Origin: Chitinophagaceae bacterium
GTDB lineage: Bacteria > Bacteroidota > Bacteroidia > Chitinophagales > Chitinophagaceae
Length of the DNA: 64,000 nt
Assembly: GCA_947380605.1 (NCBI GenBank)
Contig: CANCRO010000003.1
Span: 1-64,000 of the forward strand
Direction of reading: 5' to 3'
Under the pieces are notes generated by a model. That model was given only the letters and a program-made list of their open reading frames with translations, searched no databases and was not told where the DNA came from. The translations under genes were made by a program, and so were the position numbers. Of this stretch, positions 1 to 9,331 are shown one piece after another; position 1 is the stretch's first letter, and each line of letters opens with the position of its first letter.

Positions 1-117
1 GGATTGGTAAACAGGAATAGGTAGATACCATTGAAAAAGTATTCCAATAACCAATGGCAGCAACAGCCTTATAAAAGGTGCTTTTCGCCAAATGGGCACG
101 GAATAAATTGTAGACAT
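1..117 (-). CDS. ComEC/Rec2-like competence protein, N-terminal fragment (cut by window edge)
   Basis: Not in the ORF track. Reading the minus strand from an ATG at 117 gives 39 uninterrupted codons that run off the left edge. The peptide has a basic, aromatic start (WRKAPFIRLLLP) followed by a hydrophobic helix (LVIGILFQWY). That pattern matches the N-terminus of ComEC/Rec2 proteins of Bacteroidota, which form the inner-membrane DNA-uptake channel. It follows the carB terminator on the same strand, so it is probably transcribed separately. Only the first membrane segment is visible, so the family call rests on a short match and another polytopic membrane protein is possible. Confidence 0.5.
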   Translation of the reverse strand, partial: MSTIYSVPIWRKAPFIRLLLPLVIGILFQWYLPIPVYQS

Positions 118-181
118 ATCCTAAGATATATATAAAATAGGCTAAATACTAAGGACTTTTCAATCAGCTGCTGCAATAAAA

Positions 182-205
182 AAAGCGAACCTTACGATTC
201 GCTTT
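182..205 (-). terminator. Rho-independent terminator of carB
   Basis: The inverted repeat AAAGCGAA / TTCGCTTT has an 8-nt loop. Read on the minus strand it is followed by a run of T residues (the A run at 178-184 on the plus strand). It lies about 20 nt past the carB stop and before the comEC-like start. Confidence 0.75.
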
Positions 206-225
206 AACTTAAAAAATATTTACAA

Positions 226-3081
226 TTACTTGCTTAAATGCATGCTACGTTCTTTGTACAACTGCCTAAAGTAAGGATCCTTAAGGTCTTTGATAAAGCG
301 AATGGCTTCACCCGTACTTTTCATTTCTGGACCAAGCTCTTTGCTTACACCTGGAAACTTATTAAAAGAGAAAACGGGTTCCTTGATGGCAAAACCAATC
401 AGTTTTTTCTCGTAGGTAAAATCTGTCACCTTAGCCACACCCAACATTATTTTAGTTGCAATATTTAGATAAGGGATCTGATAGGCTTTAGCGATAAATG
501 GTGTGGTACGACTTGCTCTTGGATTCGCTTCAATCACAAACACATTGCCATCTTTTATTGCAAATTGAATATTGATCAAGCCTTTAATATTTAAAGTTCG
601 AGCAATTTTTTCTGCATACTCTTCCATTGTATGCACTACCAATGGAGATAAATTAAATTCTGGTAAAACCGCATTACTATCTCCACTATGAATACCGGCT
701 GGCTCAATGTGCTCCATTACTCCCATGATATGGAAATTTTCTCCATCAAAAATTGCATCTATTTCTGCCTCTTGACAACGATCTAAAAAGTGATCAATTA
801 AAATTTTATTCCCTGGCAAATGTTTGATCAAACTTAAAATTCCTTTCTCCAAATCTTCGTCATTGAGCACAATACGCATCCTTTGGCCACCGATTACATA
901 ACTTGGTCTAATCAATACAGGATAGCCTACACTTTTAGCCACTTCAATTGCTTCATCTGTATTATAAGCAGTGCCGTATTTAGGATAAGGAATTCCTAAC
1001 TCTTTTAATTTATCACTAAATCTTCCTCTGTCCTCAGCGATGTCCATGCTGTCGAATGAAGTACCTATTATTTTGATTCCTTTTTCATGTAACTTCTTCG
1101 CTAACTTAAGCGCAGTTTGTCCGCCTAATTGCACAATCACGCCTTCTGGTTTTTCATGTTCAATGATTTCCCAAAGATGCTCCCAGAATACTGGCTCGAA
1201 ATATAATTTATCAGCGATATCAAAATCTGTAGACACCGTTTCAGGATTACAGTTTACCATAATCGCTTCAAAGCCTGCTTCTTTTACTGCTAATAAACCA
1301 TGTACACAACAATAGTCAAACTCAATACCCTGGCCAATTCTATTTGGACCAGAACCTAATACAATAATTTTTTTCTTAGAAGAAAGTTTTGATTCGTTAG
1401 ACAGTATTTGCACTCCAGTTTCTGGAAGATTAGTAGGCGCTTTTTCGAAGGTTGAATAAAAATAAGGTGTCTTAGCTTCAAACTCGGCACTACAAGTATC
1501 TACCATTTTGAATACTCTAGTCAACCCCATCGCTTTTCTTCTTTCATACACCTGTTCACTATTTTCTTCGTTCATAATGCGAACGATTTGCTCATCGCTA
1601 AATCCTAATAACTTAGCTTCTGTCAACAGGTCATCTGGTAGTGTTTTCAAATCGCATTTTGCAATCTTCTTTTCGCATTCGCAGATTTTTTGAATTTGAT
1701 AAATAAACCAACGATCGATGCCCGTACTTTCACAAATACGCTTGATACTTGCACCCGCCATTAATGCATCTTTAATCCTAAATATCCTATCCCACTTGGG
1801 TATTTTAATATACTCAATCAATTCATCCGCATGCATCAAACTTTTTCCATAGTAGCCTAAGCCAACCGCTTCGTTTTCCAAACTTTGACAAGCTTTTTGA
1901 ACAGCTTCAGCAAAACTTCTTCCGATGCCCATTACCTCACCCACACTCTTCATTTGAAAACCTAATGTATCATTGGCTCCTTTAAATTTATCAAAATTCC
2001 ATCTTGGAATTTTTACAATCACATAATCTAAGGCAGGCTCAAAATAAGCAGAAGTAGATTTAGTAATCTGATTTTTTAATTCATCTAAATTAAAACCTAG
2101 TGCAAGTTTGGCGGCTATTTTTGCAATTGGATAACCAGTCGCTTTACTAGCCAATGCAGAAGAACGGCTAACCCGTGGATTAATTTCCACCACCACTAAT
2201 TCTTCTGTTTGCGGATTCATTGCAAATTGAACATTACAACCACCAGCAAAATTTCCTAAAGCGCGCATCATACGAATCGCCGTGTTACGCATATCTTGAT
2301 AAGCAGTATCACTTAATGTCATGCAGGGTGCTACCGTAATACTATCGCCCGTATGCACTCCCATCGGGTCGAAATTTTCAACCCCACAAATAATTACTAC
2401 ATTATCATTTAAATCTCTCAATAATTCTAGTTCAAATTCTTTCCAACCCAATACCGCTTTTTCAACTAATACTTCATGAATTGGAGAAGCCGTTAACCCA
2501 TTATTAAGCGCATCATCCAATTCTTCTTTTTTGAAAACGATACCTCCGCCACTTCCACCCAGTGTAAAAGAAGGGCGGATCACTAAAGGGAAACCAATTT
2601 CTTGTGCAAATTCTTTACCCTCTAAAAATGAGTTAGCCGTTTTAGCTGGACAAACAGCAATACCCATTTCAATCATCCAGTTGCGAAATTTTTCGCGATC
2701 TTCTGCTTTATCAATTGCTTTAATATCAACACCAATCAATCTAACACCAAATTTTTCCCATACGCCCAATTCATCCGCTTCCTTACAAAGATTTAATGCT
2801 GTTTGACCACCCATAGTAGGCAAAACCGCATCAATCTGATTTTCTTCCAAAATTTGTTCAATACTCTCTACAGTAAGAGGTAAAAGATACACTCTATCTG
2901 CCATCATAGGGTCAGTCATAATAGTAGCAGGGTTGCTATTGATCAAGATAACCTTTACCCCTTCTTCCCGAATACTTCTAGCTGCTTGAGTACCAGAGTA
3001 ATCGAATTCACAGGCTTGGCCTATCACGATAGGACCAGATCCGATTATTAATACTGATTTGATTGATTTGTCTATTGGCAT
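226..3081 (-). CDS. carB: Carbamoyl-phosphate synthase large subunit, lacking the C-terminal MGS domain
   Basis: Makes carbamoyl phosphate from bicarbonate, ATP and glutamine-derived ammonia for arginine and pyrimidine synthesis; the CarA partner is not in the window. Two ATP-grasp halves are visible. Each opens with a GSGP(I/N)xIGQ nucleotide loop, and each carries an ExNPR motif (EINPRVSRSS, EANPRASRTT). The ORF track starts at 3189, but MPIDKSIKSVLIIGSGP at 3081 is the usual family start, and a -7-like TACTTTTG lies at 3109-3116, inside the supposed extension. The result is 951 residues against about 1073 in E. coli. The protein ends soon after GPEMKSTGEA, so the C-terminal methylglyoxal-synthase-like allosteric domain is absent. 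The ending is clean, with a stop codon and terminator, so I see a natural short form and not a frameshift. Confidence 0.95.
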   Translation of the reverse strand: MPIDKSIKSVLIIGSGPIVIGQACEFDYSGTQAARSIREEGVKVILINSNPATIMTDPMMADRVYLLPLTVESIEQILEENQIDAVLPTMGGQTALNLCKEADELGVWEKFGVRLIGVDIKAIDKAEDREKFRNWMIEMGIAVCPAKTANSFLEGKEFAQEIGFPLVIRPSFTLGGSGGGIVFKKEELDDALNNGLTASPIHEVLVEKAVLGWKEFELELLRDLNDNVVIICGVENFDPMGVHTGDSITVAPCMTLSDTAYQDMRNTAIRMMRALGNFAGGCNVQFAMNPQTEELVVVEINPRVSRSSALASKATGYPIAKIAAKLALGFNLDELKNQITKSTSAYFEPALDYVIVKIPRWNFDKFKGANDTLGFQMKSVGEVMGIGRSFAEAVQKACQSLENEAVGLGYYGKSLMHADELIEYIKIPKWDRIFRIKDALMAGASIKRICESTGIDRWFIYQIQKICECEKKIAKCDLKTLPDDLLTEAKLLGFSDEQIVRIMNEENSEQVYERRKAMGLTRVFKMVDTCSAEFEAKTPYFYSTFEKAPTNLPETGVQILSNESKLSSKKKIIVLGSGPNRIGQGIEFDYCCVHGLLAVKEAGFEAIMVNCNPETVSTDFDIADKLYFEPVFWEHLWEIIEHEKPEGVIVQLGGQTALKLAKKLHEKGIKIIGTSFDSMDIAEDRGRFSDKLKELGIPYPKYGTAYNTDEAIEVAKSVGYPVLIRPSYVIGGQRMRIVLNDEDLEKGILSLIKHLPGNKILIDHFLDRCQEAEIDAIFDGENFHIMGVMEHIEPAGIHSGDSNAVLPEFNLSPLVVHTMEEYAEKIARTLNIKGLINIQFAIKDGNVFVIEANPRASRTTPFIAKAYQIPYLNIATKIMLGVAKVTDFTYEKKLIGFAIKEPVFSFNKFPGVSKELGPEMKSTGEAIRFIKDLKDPYFRQLYKERSMHLSK

Positions 3082-3108
3082 ATTGTAATTTGCTTCTAAT
3101 GTGGCGTG

Positions 3109-3116
3109 CAAAAGTA
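3109..3116 (-). promoter_or_regulatory. Bacteroidota -7 element for carB (TACTTTTG)
   Basis: CAAAAGTA on the plus strand reads TACTTTTG on the minus strand, fitting TAnnTTTG. It sits 27 nt before the chosen carB ATG. No clear -33 TTG is visible. Confidence 0.45.
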
Positions 3117-3329
3117 AAGAAAAAAGAGCAGTTTTAGGAAGGTTGCACCCAATCGATTCATAATAATTTTTGCACATTGACCGCTCCACTTATTCAGCGT
3201 AGCAAATCTAGGAATTTGGGCTATCCTATAATAAGTTATGCAGATAGCCTGTTTTTAATACTCCCCTCCTTTCAATGCATTATTTATGAATTAAATTTGC
3301 CCTTATTACGCTATTTCAAAAAATCACGA

Positions 3330-5048
3330 ATGAAGTTTTCTCTACTCGGCCTTTTACTAATAAACCTAGTTTCTTATGCGCAGTTATTTCCTGGAAAAAA
3401 TTATCCAAAAGGATATTTTAGTTGGCCGGTTGATGCCAAAATTGCTTTAGCAGCCAACTTTGGGGAACTAAGACCCAATCACTTTCATATGGGACTAGAC
3501 TGTAAATCAGACCAGGTAGAAAACAGGTCTGTAATGGCTGCTGCAGAGGGTTATATCGCCAAGGTGAAAATTGAGCCTTTTGGATTTGGAAGATGCATTT
3601 ATATCAATCATCCCAATGGCCTAACTACCCTGTATGCCCATCTCAATGATTTTTATCCTGCAGTAGAGCAATACATTACTAACAAACAATATCAACTAAA
3701 AAGCTGGAATATTTTTTTAGACCTACCAGTAGGAATGTTTCCTGTAAAAAAAGGGCAGTTCATTGCATTCAGTGGCAATACTGGGGGCTCGCAGGGGCCG
3801 CATGTCCACTTTGAAATAAGAGAAACTAAAACAGATAAAGTACTGAATCCCCTTTTATTTGGATTTCCATTAGCAGATGATATTGCCCCCGATATTTTGC
3901 GATTAGCCGTTTACGATAGAACCATCAGTACTTATGAACAGACACCCCAATTTTATTCTTTAAAAAAAATAAATGGGGTGTTTACTACTAGCCCTTCGTT
4001 AGTAATTGTAAACACTCCCAAAATTAGTTTTGCCATCACTGCGTATGATCGTTATTCTGGATCAACCAATAAAAATGGCATCTATCAAGCGATACTTTCA
4101 GATAATGAAAAACCTTTGGCTGGCTTTCAGATGGATGGTATTAGTTATGATGAAACAAGGTTTCTGAATGCGCATATTGATTACAAATTACATAATGGCG
4201 GAGGTTCCTATGTTCAGCATTTAGGTAATCTTCCTGGCTACACCAACGGTATTTATAATAACCAATTAGGAAATGGGGTGGTCAATTTGGAAGATGGGTT
4301 AATGCATCCTATTAAAATAGCAGTAAAAGATGCCAATGGCAATAGTTCCGTTTTGCAATTGACAGTTCAATATAAAGGAGTAAAACCAACAGAAAAAAAG
4401 GCTTTAGCAAAATCCGATCAACAACAAAGAGAATTTCGGCCAGGATTTATTAATGTATTTGAAAACGATCAAGTAAGATTTTACCTACCTGAAAATGCTT
4501 TGTATGACTCTATTCGCTTCACTTTCAAAGAAGTTATCCCTACCCAGGGAAACCCCATTTATCAAATTCATACTGGCGATATTCCTATCCACAGCCTTTT
4601 TGCAATCAACATAAAAAATCCCACAGCTCGCTTCCCCAACAAAATGGTCATGTATCGCTCCTGGAGAAATAAAAATGATTATTCAAAAGCAGTGCAGGTT
4701 TTAACGGGATATGGAAAAGATTGGTTTAGAGCGAGCTTTAGAGAGTTTGGAAATTTTCAATTAATAGAAGATACCATTCCTCCAAGCATCACTGCCGTTG
4801 GATTTAAAGAAGGGATGAATATTAGTAAACAAAATCGCATTGCATTTGTAATTAAAGATGATACGGAAGAATTGGAAAATTTTACTGCTTTACTAGATGG
4901 CAAATGGATAAGATTTTCTAACGATAAAGGGGCTGCATTTATTTATCGGCTGGATGAACATTGTCCACCTGGTGAACATGAACTAAAAATAAGTGTAGCA
5001 GATTGTGTAGGAAATAAATCAGAAAGGACCTATCATTTTACCAGATAA
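3330..5048 (+). CDS. Secreted M23 family metallopeptidase (LytM-type)
   Basis: A predicted 572-residue envelope zinc endopeptidase that would cut peptidoglycan cross-links. The start was moved to the ATG at 3330, where MKFSLLGLLLINLVSYAQ forms a signal peptide; the upstream part of the track ORF is not signal-like. The M23 metal site is intact: the HxxxD motif HFHMGLD near residue 49 and HxH in GPHVHFEIRE near residue 160. About 350 residues of beta-rich sequence follow, which I cannot assign and which may bind wall or surface ligands. The gene is divergent from carB and shares a 248-bp intergenic region with it. The family is confident; the exact substrate is unknown. Confidence 0.85.
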   Translation: MKFSLLGLLLINLVSYAQLFPGKNYPKGYFSWPVDAKIALAANFGELRPNHFHMGLDCKSDQVENRSVMAAAEGYIAKVKIEPFGFGRCIYINHPNGLTTLYAHLNDFYPAVEQYITNKQYQLKSWNIFLDLPVGMFPVKKGQFIAFSGNTGGSQGPHVHFEIRETKTDKVLNPLLFGFPLADDIAPDILRLAVYDRTISTYEQTPQFYSLKKINGVFTTSPSLVIVNTPKISFAITAYDRYSGSTNKNGIYQAILSDNEKPLAGFQMDGISYDETRFLNAHIDYKLHNGGGSYVQHLGNLPGYTNGIYNNQLGNGVVNLEDGLMHPIKIAVKDANGNSSVLQLTVQYKGVKPTEKKALAKSDQQQREFRPGFINVFENDQVRFYLPENALYDSIRFTFKEVIPTQGNPIYQIHTGDIPIHSLFAINIKNPTARFPNKMVMYRSWRNKNDYSKAVQVLTGYGKDWFRASFREFGNFQLIEDTIPPSITAVGFKEGMNISKQNRIAFVIKDDTEELENFTALLDGKWIRFSNDKGAAFIYRLDEHCPPGEHELKISVADCVGNKSERTYHFTR

Positions 5049-5104
5049 GAGAAAAGAAAATTGAGTAATGAAAAATTGGGGGGAGCTAAATAAATTGCCC
5101 TTTG

Positions 5105-5132
5105 ACCATTCACCATTCACCATTGCCCATTC
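5105..5132 (+). repeat. Heptanucleotide tandem repeat (ACCATTC, 4 units)
   Basis: Four consecutive 7-nt units (ACCATTC, ACCATTC, ACCATTG, CCCATTC), then ACC. They lie 25 nt before the bcp start, between the M23 gene and bcp. A different heptamer array lies on the other side of bcp. Confidence 0.7.
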
Positions 5133-5156
5133 ACCCTAAACATTCAACAAAATAAT

Positions 5157-5618
5157 ATGAGCACATTAACCACAGGAAAAAAAGCCCCGGCCTTTAAAGG
5201 CCTTGATCAAAACGGAAACAAAATTTCTATTGCAGATTTTAAAGGCAAAAAGATCATCCTTTATTTTTATCCTAAAGACGATACTCCAGGATGTACCGCC
5301 CAAGCCTGCAACCTTAGAGATAATTATTCTGCCCTACTTAAAAAAGGATTTGCTGTGGTAGGTGTCAGTACTGACGCTGTTAAAACGCATAAAAAATTTG
5401 AAACTAAATATGAGCTTCCTTTTCCATTAATTGCAGATGAAGACAAGAAAATAGTAGAACAGTACGGGGTTTGGGGCGAAAAAAAATTCATGGGTAAAAC
5501 TTATATGGGCATTACTCGTACTACATTTTTAATCGATGAGGCTGGCAAGATTATTCAGATTATCGAAAAACCTGATACAAAAAATCATACAGAAGAAATT
5601 TTAGCCGCATTGAAGTAG
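5157..5618 (+). CDS. bcp: Thioredoxin-dependent peroxiredoxin, Bcp/PrxQ type
   Basis: A 153-residue cytoplasmic peroxidase that reduces hydrogen peroxide and organic hydroperoxides at the expense of thioredoxin. The AhpC/TSA fold is complete. The motif DDTPGCTAQACNLRD gives a peroxidatic Cys46 and a resolving Cys51 five residues later, the PrxQ arrangement. The length matches the family. The gene stands alone, with heptamer repeats upstream and a longer repeat cluster downstream, and is convergent with birA. No oxidative-stress regulator is nearby. Confidence 0.93.
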   Translation: MSTLTTGKKAPAFKGLDQNGNKISIADFKGKKIILYFYPKDDTPGCTAQACNLRDNYSALLKKGFAVVGVSTDAVKTHKKFETKYELPFPLIADEDKKIVEQYGVWGEKKFMGKTYMGITRTTFLIDEAGKIIQIIEKPDTKNHTEEILAALK

Positions 5619-5641
5619 AGGTTATTTTTTGATACCCGATA

Positions 5642-5899
5642 TATGTCTGATGGAAGGATGTATATGTATGATGTCTGATGTCTGATGTCTGATTTTTTTA
5701 AATTTGAGGATAACTGCTTCTTTCGAAGCTTTTGCTTTTATTTTTTATTCTCTTCAACAAATAGAACCCCGTCATTCATAAACAAATCAGACATCAAAAA
5801 ATCATACATCAGACATTGAATATCGGACATCAAAAAATCAGACATCAGACATATATATCGGACCTGAAAAAATCAGACATCACTTAAATCAGACATCTC
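5642..5899. repeat. Heptamer cluster (ATGTCTG / TCAGACAT) forming a large inverted repeat
   Basis: The left part has ATGTCTG in tandem (5671-5691) ending in T7. The right part (about 5785-5899) has many copies of the reverse complement, TCAGACAT, joined by A-rich spacers. A perfect 21-nt inverted repeat pairs 5678-5698 with 5832-5852, so the transcript could fold into a long stem. The cluster fills the space between the convergent bcp and birA genes and reaches the last codons of birA. It could act as a two-way terminator or be an expanded intergenic repeat family. Confidence 0.75.
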
Positions 5900-6641
5900 A
5901 CATCACCCATTCCACCTCTCCAAAATCGAATCGCCGTTCTTGCTGAGCATCCATCGTTATTAATTGTCCGTAGGGTGAAACCCCTTGAATAGTGGTATCA
6001 AAATGTATAGGTCCCTTTTTTAAATGAACTTTTTGATTGAGGCCAAATAAATGTGCATTGTATTCAGCTAATAAAGCGTCGAAATTGTCTTTTTTAATGG
6101 AATCATATCGATCCAGTACATGATTTTTCAGCTCTTCGGCTAAGCTTTCAAGATCATGGGTTTTGCCCGTTATTTGCTTGAGTGATACGGGATTTTTTAA
6201 GCTAGGGTCAAAACTAGTCTGGTTGATATTGACGCCGATGCCGGCAACAGCAAAATTCCAATCGCTACCTTGAAATACATTTTCGATTAATACGCCTACT
6301 GCCTTTCTGTCACGCCAGTAAATATCATTGGGCCATTTAATGCTCGTTTCAGGGCCAGCGTATTGAACAAAAAAATCATAACAGCCCAAGGCTACCGACA
6401 CCAACAATTGAAATTGTTGTGAAGCATTTAACATTTTAACCTCCAAGACAAGGCTAAGCGCAATATTAACGCCATTAGCAGTATCCCAATGCTTTCCTCG
6501 CTGCCCTTTTCCGGCAGTTTGAACCGTTGTAAAATAAGAATCTCCATGTTTCGCCATTCCTGCATGAACCTTTGCCATGGCATAGTTGTTGGTACTATCA
6601 ACCTGATTTAAAATTACTAGGGAAGAACCGGTTTTTGGCAT
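5898..6641 (-). CDS. birA: Biotin--[acetyl-CoA-carboxylase] ligase
   Basis: Activates biotin with ATP and transfers it to the carboxyl-carrier protein of acyl-CoA carboxylases. This is a 247-residue class I enzyme: it begins directly with the catalytic domain and has no N-terminal DNA-binding domain, so it should not act as a repressor. The biotinyl-AMP loop is GKGQRGKHW near residue 65, the KWPND motif is present, and GVGVNIN follows. The small C-terminal SH3-like domain is present. It is divergent from rsfS and convergent with bcp. Its final codons lie in the edge of the repeat cluster, so the last residues may vary between relatives. Confidence 0.92.
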   Translation of the reverse strand: MPKTGSSLVILNQVDSTNNYAMAKVHAGMAKHGDSYFTTVQTAGKGQRGKHWDTANGVNIALSLVLEVKMLNASQQFQLLVSVALGCYDFFVQYAGPETSIKWPNDIYWRDRKAVGVLIENVFQGSDWNFAVAGIGVNINQTSFDPSLKNPVSLKQITGKTHDLESLAEELKNHVLDRYDSIKKDNFDALLAEYNAHLFGLNQKVHLKKGPIHFDTTIQGVSPYGQLITMDAQQERRFDFGEVEWVM

Positions 6642-6666
6642 GTATCAACGATTGGTAAAGAAATAG

Positions 6667-6674
6667 TACTTTTG
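6667..6674 (+). promoter_or_regulatory. Possible -7 element (TACTTTTG) in the birA/rsfS divergent region
   Basis: A TAnnTTTG match pointing toward rsfS, 124 nt before its ATG. The long leader and the lack of a clear -33 keep confidence low. Confidence 0.25.
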
Positions 6675-6797
6675 AAGATATTTGCAAGCTACCTACTGTA
6701 AACCAAAAAACAAAAGTTAATAGTAAACTGCGCGCCTTTATTAATGAGTGTCTATGAAAAGTAAACTAAAACAGCATATAATTTGAACAATCTCAAA

Positions 6798-7187
6798 ATG
6801 TTAGCCAATCGTCCAAAAAGTACTATTAAAAAGCTAACTAAAAACAGTAAAATTTTCAAGGCCATCATCGAAGCCATCAAAGAAAAAAAAGGAGAAAATA
6901 TCATAAGTCTTGATTTACGTAAAATACCTGAAGCTGTATCCGACTTTTTCATCATTTGTGAAGCTAGTAATCCCAATCAATTAAAAGCAATTGCTGATTT
7001 TATAGAAGAAGATGTCAAAAATAAATGTGGCGAGTCTGCCTACAAGCATGAAGGCCGTCAAGCGCAACAATGGATTTTAATTGATTATGTAAATGTAGTA
7101 GTCCATATCATGTTGCCCGAACCAAGGAAGTTTTACAGGTTAGAAGAAATGTGGAGTGATGCAGTCGCCACCGAACACAACGATTAA
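6798..7187 (+). CDS. rsfS: Ribosome silencing factor RsfS
   Basis: Binds ribosomal protein uL14 and blocks subunit joining when nutrients are scarce. The start was moved from the TTG at 6783 to the ATG at 6798, giving 129 residues with a short basic leader before the Oligomerization/RsfS domain. Family features visible are DLRKIPEAVSDFFIICEASNPNQ, the region ending in HEGRQAQQWILIDYVNVVVHIM, and the terminal FYRLEEMWSDA. It lies just upstream of ftsH on the same strand (59-nt gap), a neighbour order I recall from other Bacteroidota. Confidence 0.93.
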   Translation: MLANRPKSTIKKLTKNSKIFKAIIEAIKEKKGENIISLDLRKIPEAVSDFFIICEASNPNQLKAIADFIEEDVKNKCGESAYKHEGRQAQQWILIDYVNVVVHIMLPEPRKFYRLEEMWSDAVATEHND

Positions 7188-7246
7188 GTCGATTAAAATT
7201 AGCTATCCAATAGCATAAAATAAATAAATATTGTAAGCAAGCAGCT

Positions 7247-9322
7247 ATGTCAGAAGATAAAAAATCAGCCCCCAACAAAAAATCGGGTACCAACCCGTCC
7301 GGAGACGACAACCAGTCAAAAAACAAAAATAGATTTAATATCTACTGGATATATGGAATTGTTTTTGCCGCCATCGTAGGATATAACTTTTTAAGAACCG
7401 CCACTGGGACTGGAGTAGAGACGAATCAAGTAAAATTCACTGAGCTCGTTAAGCAAGGGGATATTGAAAAAATTACCACTATTCGCAACAAGAAAATTGT
7501 TAGAATTTTTATCAAAAAAGATAGCTTACAAAATAAAGCATTTTACAAAGAAATTTTTGGAAAGCAATTTGACAATGCGGTGAAGATGCCCGCTCCTCAA
7601 CTGTATTTCAGTATTGTTGATGACAAAACATTTGCAGCTCAAATGCAGGATTTTTATACCAAAAACCCTTCAATCACTCAGATACCAGATTCTCCAACAG
7701 AAGAAGGAGAATTGTTTGGTCAATTAATATCAACCCTACTACCCATCTTATTGATTGGATTGCTTTTCGTATTGATGATGCGCAAGGTAGGCGGTCCAGG
7801 TGGTGGTAGCGGAGGTCCAGGTGGCATCTTTAATATTGGCAAATCAAAAGCTACGCTTTTCGATAAAGCTTCTAGAGTAAATATCAATTTTGGCGATGTA
7901 GCAGGACTAGATGAAGCAAAGGTAGAGGTGATGGAGATTGTAGACTTTTTAAAAAATCCAAAAAAATATACTGCACTTGGTGGTAAAATTCCTAAAGGGG
8001 CATTGTTAATTGGGCCTCCAGGCACTGGTAAAACTTTATTGGCTAAAGCCGTTGCAGGTGAAGCACAGGTTCCATTCTTCAGTTTAAGTGGTAGTGATTT
8101 TGTTGAGATGTTTGTAGGGGTTGGTGCAAGTCGCGTTAGAGACCTATTTAAACAAGCAAGAGAAAAAGCTCCTTGTATTATTTTCATTGATGAAATTGAT
8201 GCTATCGGTAGAGCGAGAGGAAAGAATATGATGATGAGTAATGATGAAAGAGAAAATACCTTGAATCAATTACTAGTAGAAATGGATGGTTTTGGAACCG
8301 ATCTTGGCATCATCATTTTAGCGGCTACTAACCGCCCTGATGTGCTGGATGCTGCACTACTTCGTCCAGGTAGATTTGATAGACAGATCACCATTGATCG
8401 TCCAGATTTAGCTGGAAGAGAAGCGATATTTAAAGTTCATTTAGGCCCAATAAAAGTTTCGACTACCCTTGATATATTTAAATTAGCTGAGCAAACGCCG
8501 GGTTTTGCTGGTGCTGATATTGCGAATGTATGTAATGAAGCGGCTTTAATTGCAGCACGCAAAAACAAGGACTCAGTTGATATGAGTGATTTTCAAGATG
8601 CTATTGACAGAGTAATCGGTGGGTTAGAGAAAAAGAATAAAATCATCTCTCCTGAAGAAAAAGAAATTATTGCTTATCACGAAGCAGGACATGCTATTTG
8701 CGGATGGTATCTTGAGCATGCTTATCCATTATTAAAAGTAACGGTAGTGCCTAGAGGTACCGCAGCACTTGGATATGCTCAATACACTCCCAAAGAACAA
8801 TACCTATACAATACAGATCAATTGATGGATCAAATTTGCATGACGCTTGGCGGTAGAGCAAGTGAAGATATTTTCTTTGGAAAAATTAGTACCGGCGCTA
8901 GCAATGATTTACAACAAATCACCAAGATTGCCTACAGCATGATTACGGTATATGGCATGAATGACAAAATCGGAAATATCAGTTACTACGATCCAAATCA
9001 GGAAAACGTTTTCACCAAACCTTTTAGTGAAGAGACTGGTAAAATGATTGATGAAGAAGTTCGCAAGCTAATTGAGAATGCTTACACTAGGACTAAGAAT
9101 TTATTGACTGAAAAGAAAGGAGATGTTGAGTTGTTAGCGAAAGAGTTGCTTAAAAAAGAAGTGCTCTTCAAGAGTGATGTAGAAAATTTAATTGGCAAAA
9201 GAGCTTTCGAAGAAAAAAAGGCGTTGGATATTCCGTTAGATATTCCAGTAGCTGAAGAAGCGAAACAAGAAGAACCAGCTGCTGCATTACCTGAAGAACC
9301 TGTAAATCCTCCTCAAATCTAA
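7247..9322 (+). CDS. ftsH: ATP-dependent zinc metalloprotease FtsH
   Basis: A membrane-anchored AAA+ protease that extracts and degrades membrane and short-lived soluble proteins. Over 691 residues the order is: a hydrophilic N-terminus; TM1 at about 33-50; a periplasmic segment; TM2 at about 164-180; a Gly-rich linker; Walker A GPPGTGKT near 255; Walker [10 protein letters not shown] near 309; the second region of homology with NRPD; and the zinc site HEAGH near 478. The C-terminal tail is acidic and Ala/Pro/Glu-rich. All catalytic motifs are intact. It lies after rsfS and only 9 nt before the LUD gene, suggesting co-transcription. Confidence 0.97.
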   Translation: MSEDKKSAPNKKSGTNPSGDDNQSKNKNRFNIYWIYGIVFAAIVGYNFLRTATGTGVETNQVKFTELVKQGDIEKITTIRNKKIVRIFIKKDSLQNKAFYKEIFGKQFDNAVKMPAPQLYFSIVDDKTFAAQMQDFYTKNPSITQIPDSPTEEGELFGQLISTLLPILLIGLLFVLMMRKVGGPGGGSGGPGGIFNIGKSKATLFDKASRVNINFGDVAGLDEAKVEVMEIVDFLKNPKKYTALGGKIPKGALLIGPPGTGKTLLAKAVAGEAQVPFFSLSGSDFVEMFVGVGASRVRDLFKQAREKAPCIIFIDEIDAIGRARGKNMMMSNDERENTLNQLLVEMDGFGTDLGIIILAATNRPDVLDAALLRPGRFDRQITIDRPDLAGREAIFKVHLGPIKVSTTLDIFKLAEQTPGFAGADIANVCNEAALIAARKNKDSVDMSDFQDAIDRVIGGLEKKNKIISPEEKEIIAYHEAGHAICGWYLEHAYPLLKVTVVPRGTAALGYAQYTPKEQYLYNTDQLMDQICMTLGGRASEDIFFGKISTGASNDLQQITKIAYSMITVYGMNDKIGNISYYDPNQENVFTKPFSEETGKMIDEEVRKLIENAYTRTKNLLTEKKGDVELLAKELLKKEVLFKSDVENLIGKRAFEEKKALDIPLDIPVAEEAKQEEPAAALPEEPVNPPQI

Positions 9323-9331
9323 GATTGCCTC

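Noticed and set aside
3082-3189. N-terminal extension of CarB as given in the ORF track
   Set aside because: The extra 36 residues contain no family sequence and the segment holds a -7-like promoter element; the start at 3081 is better.
7720-8187. 155-aa minus-strand ORF inside ftsH
   Set aside because: Antisense shadow of the AAA+ region; low-complexity Pro/Ser-rich translation and no independent support.
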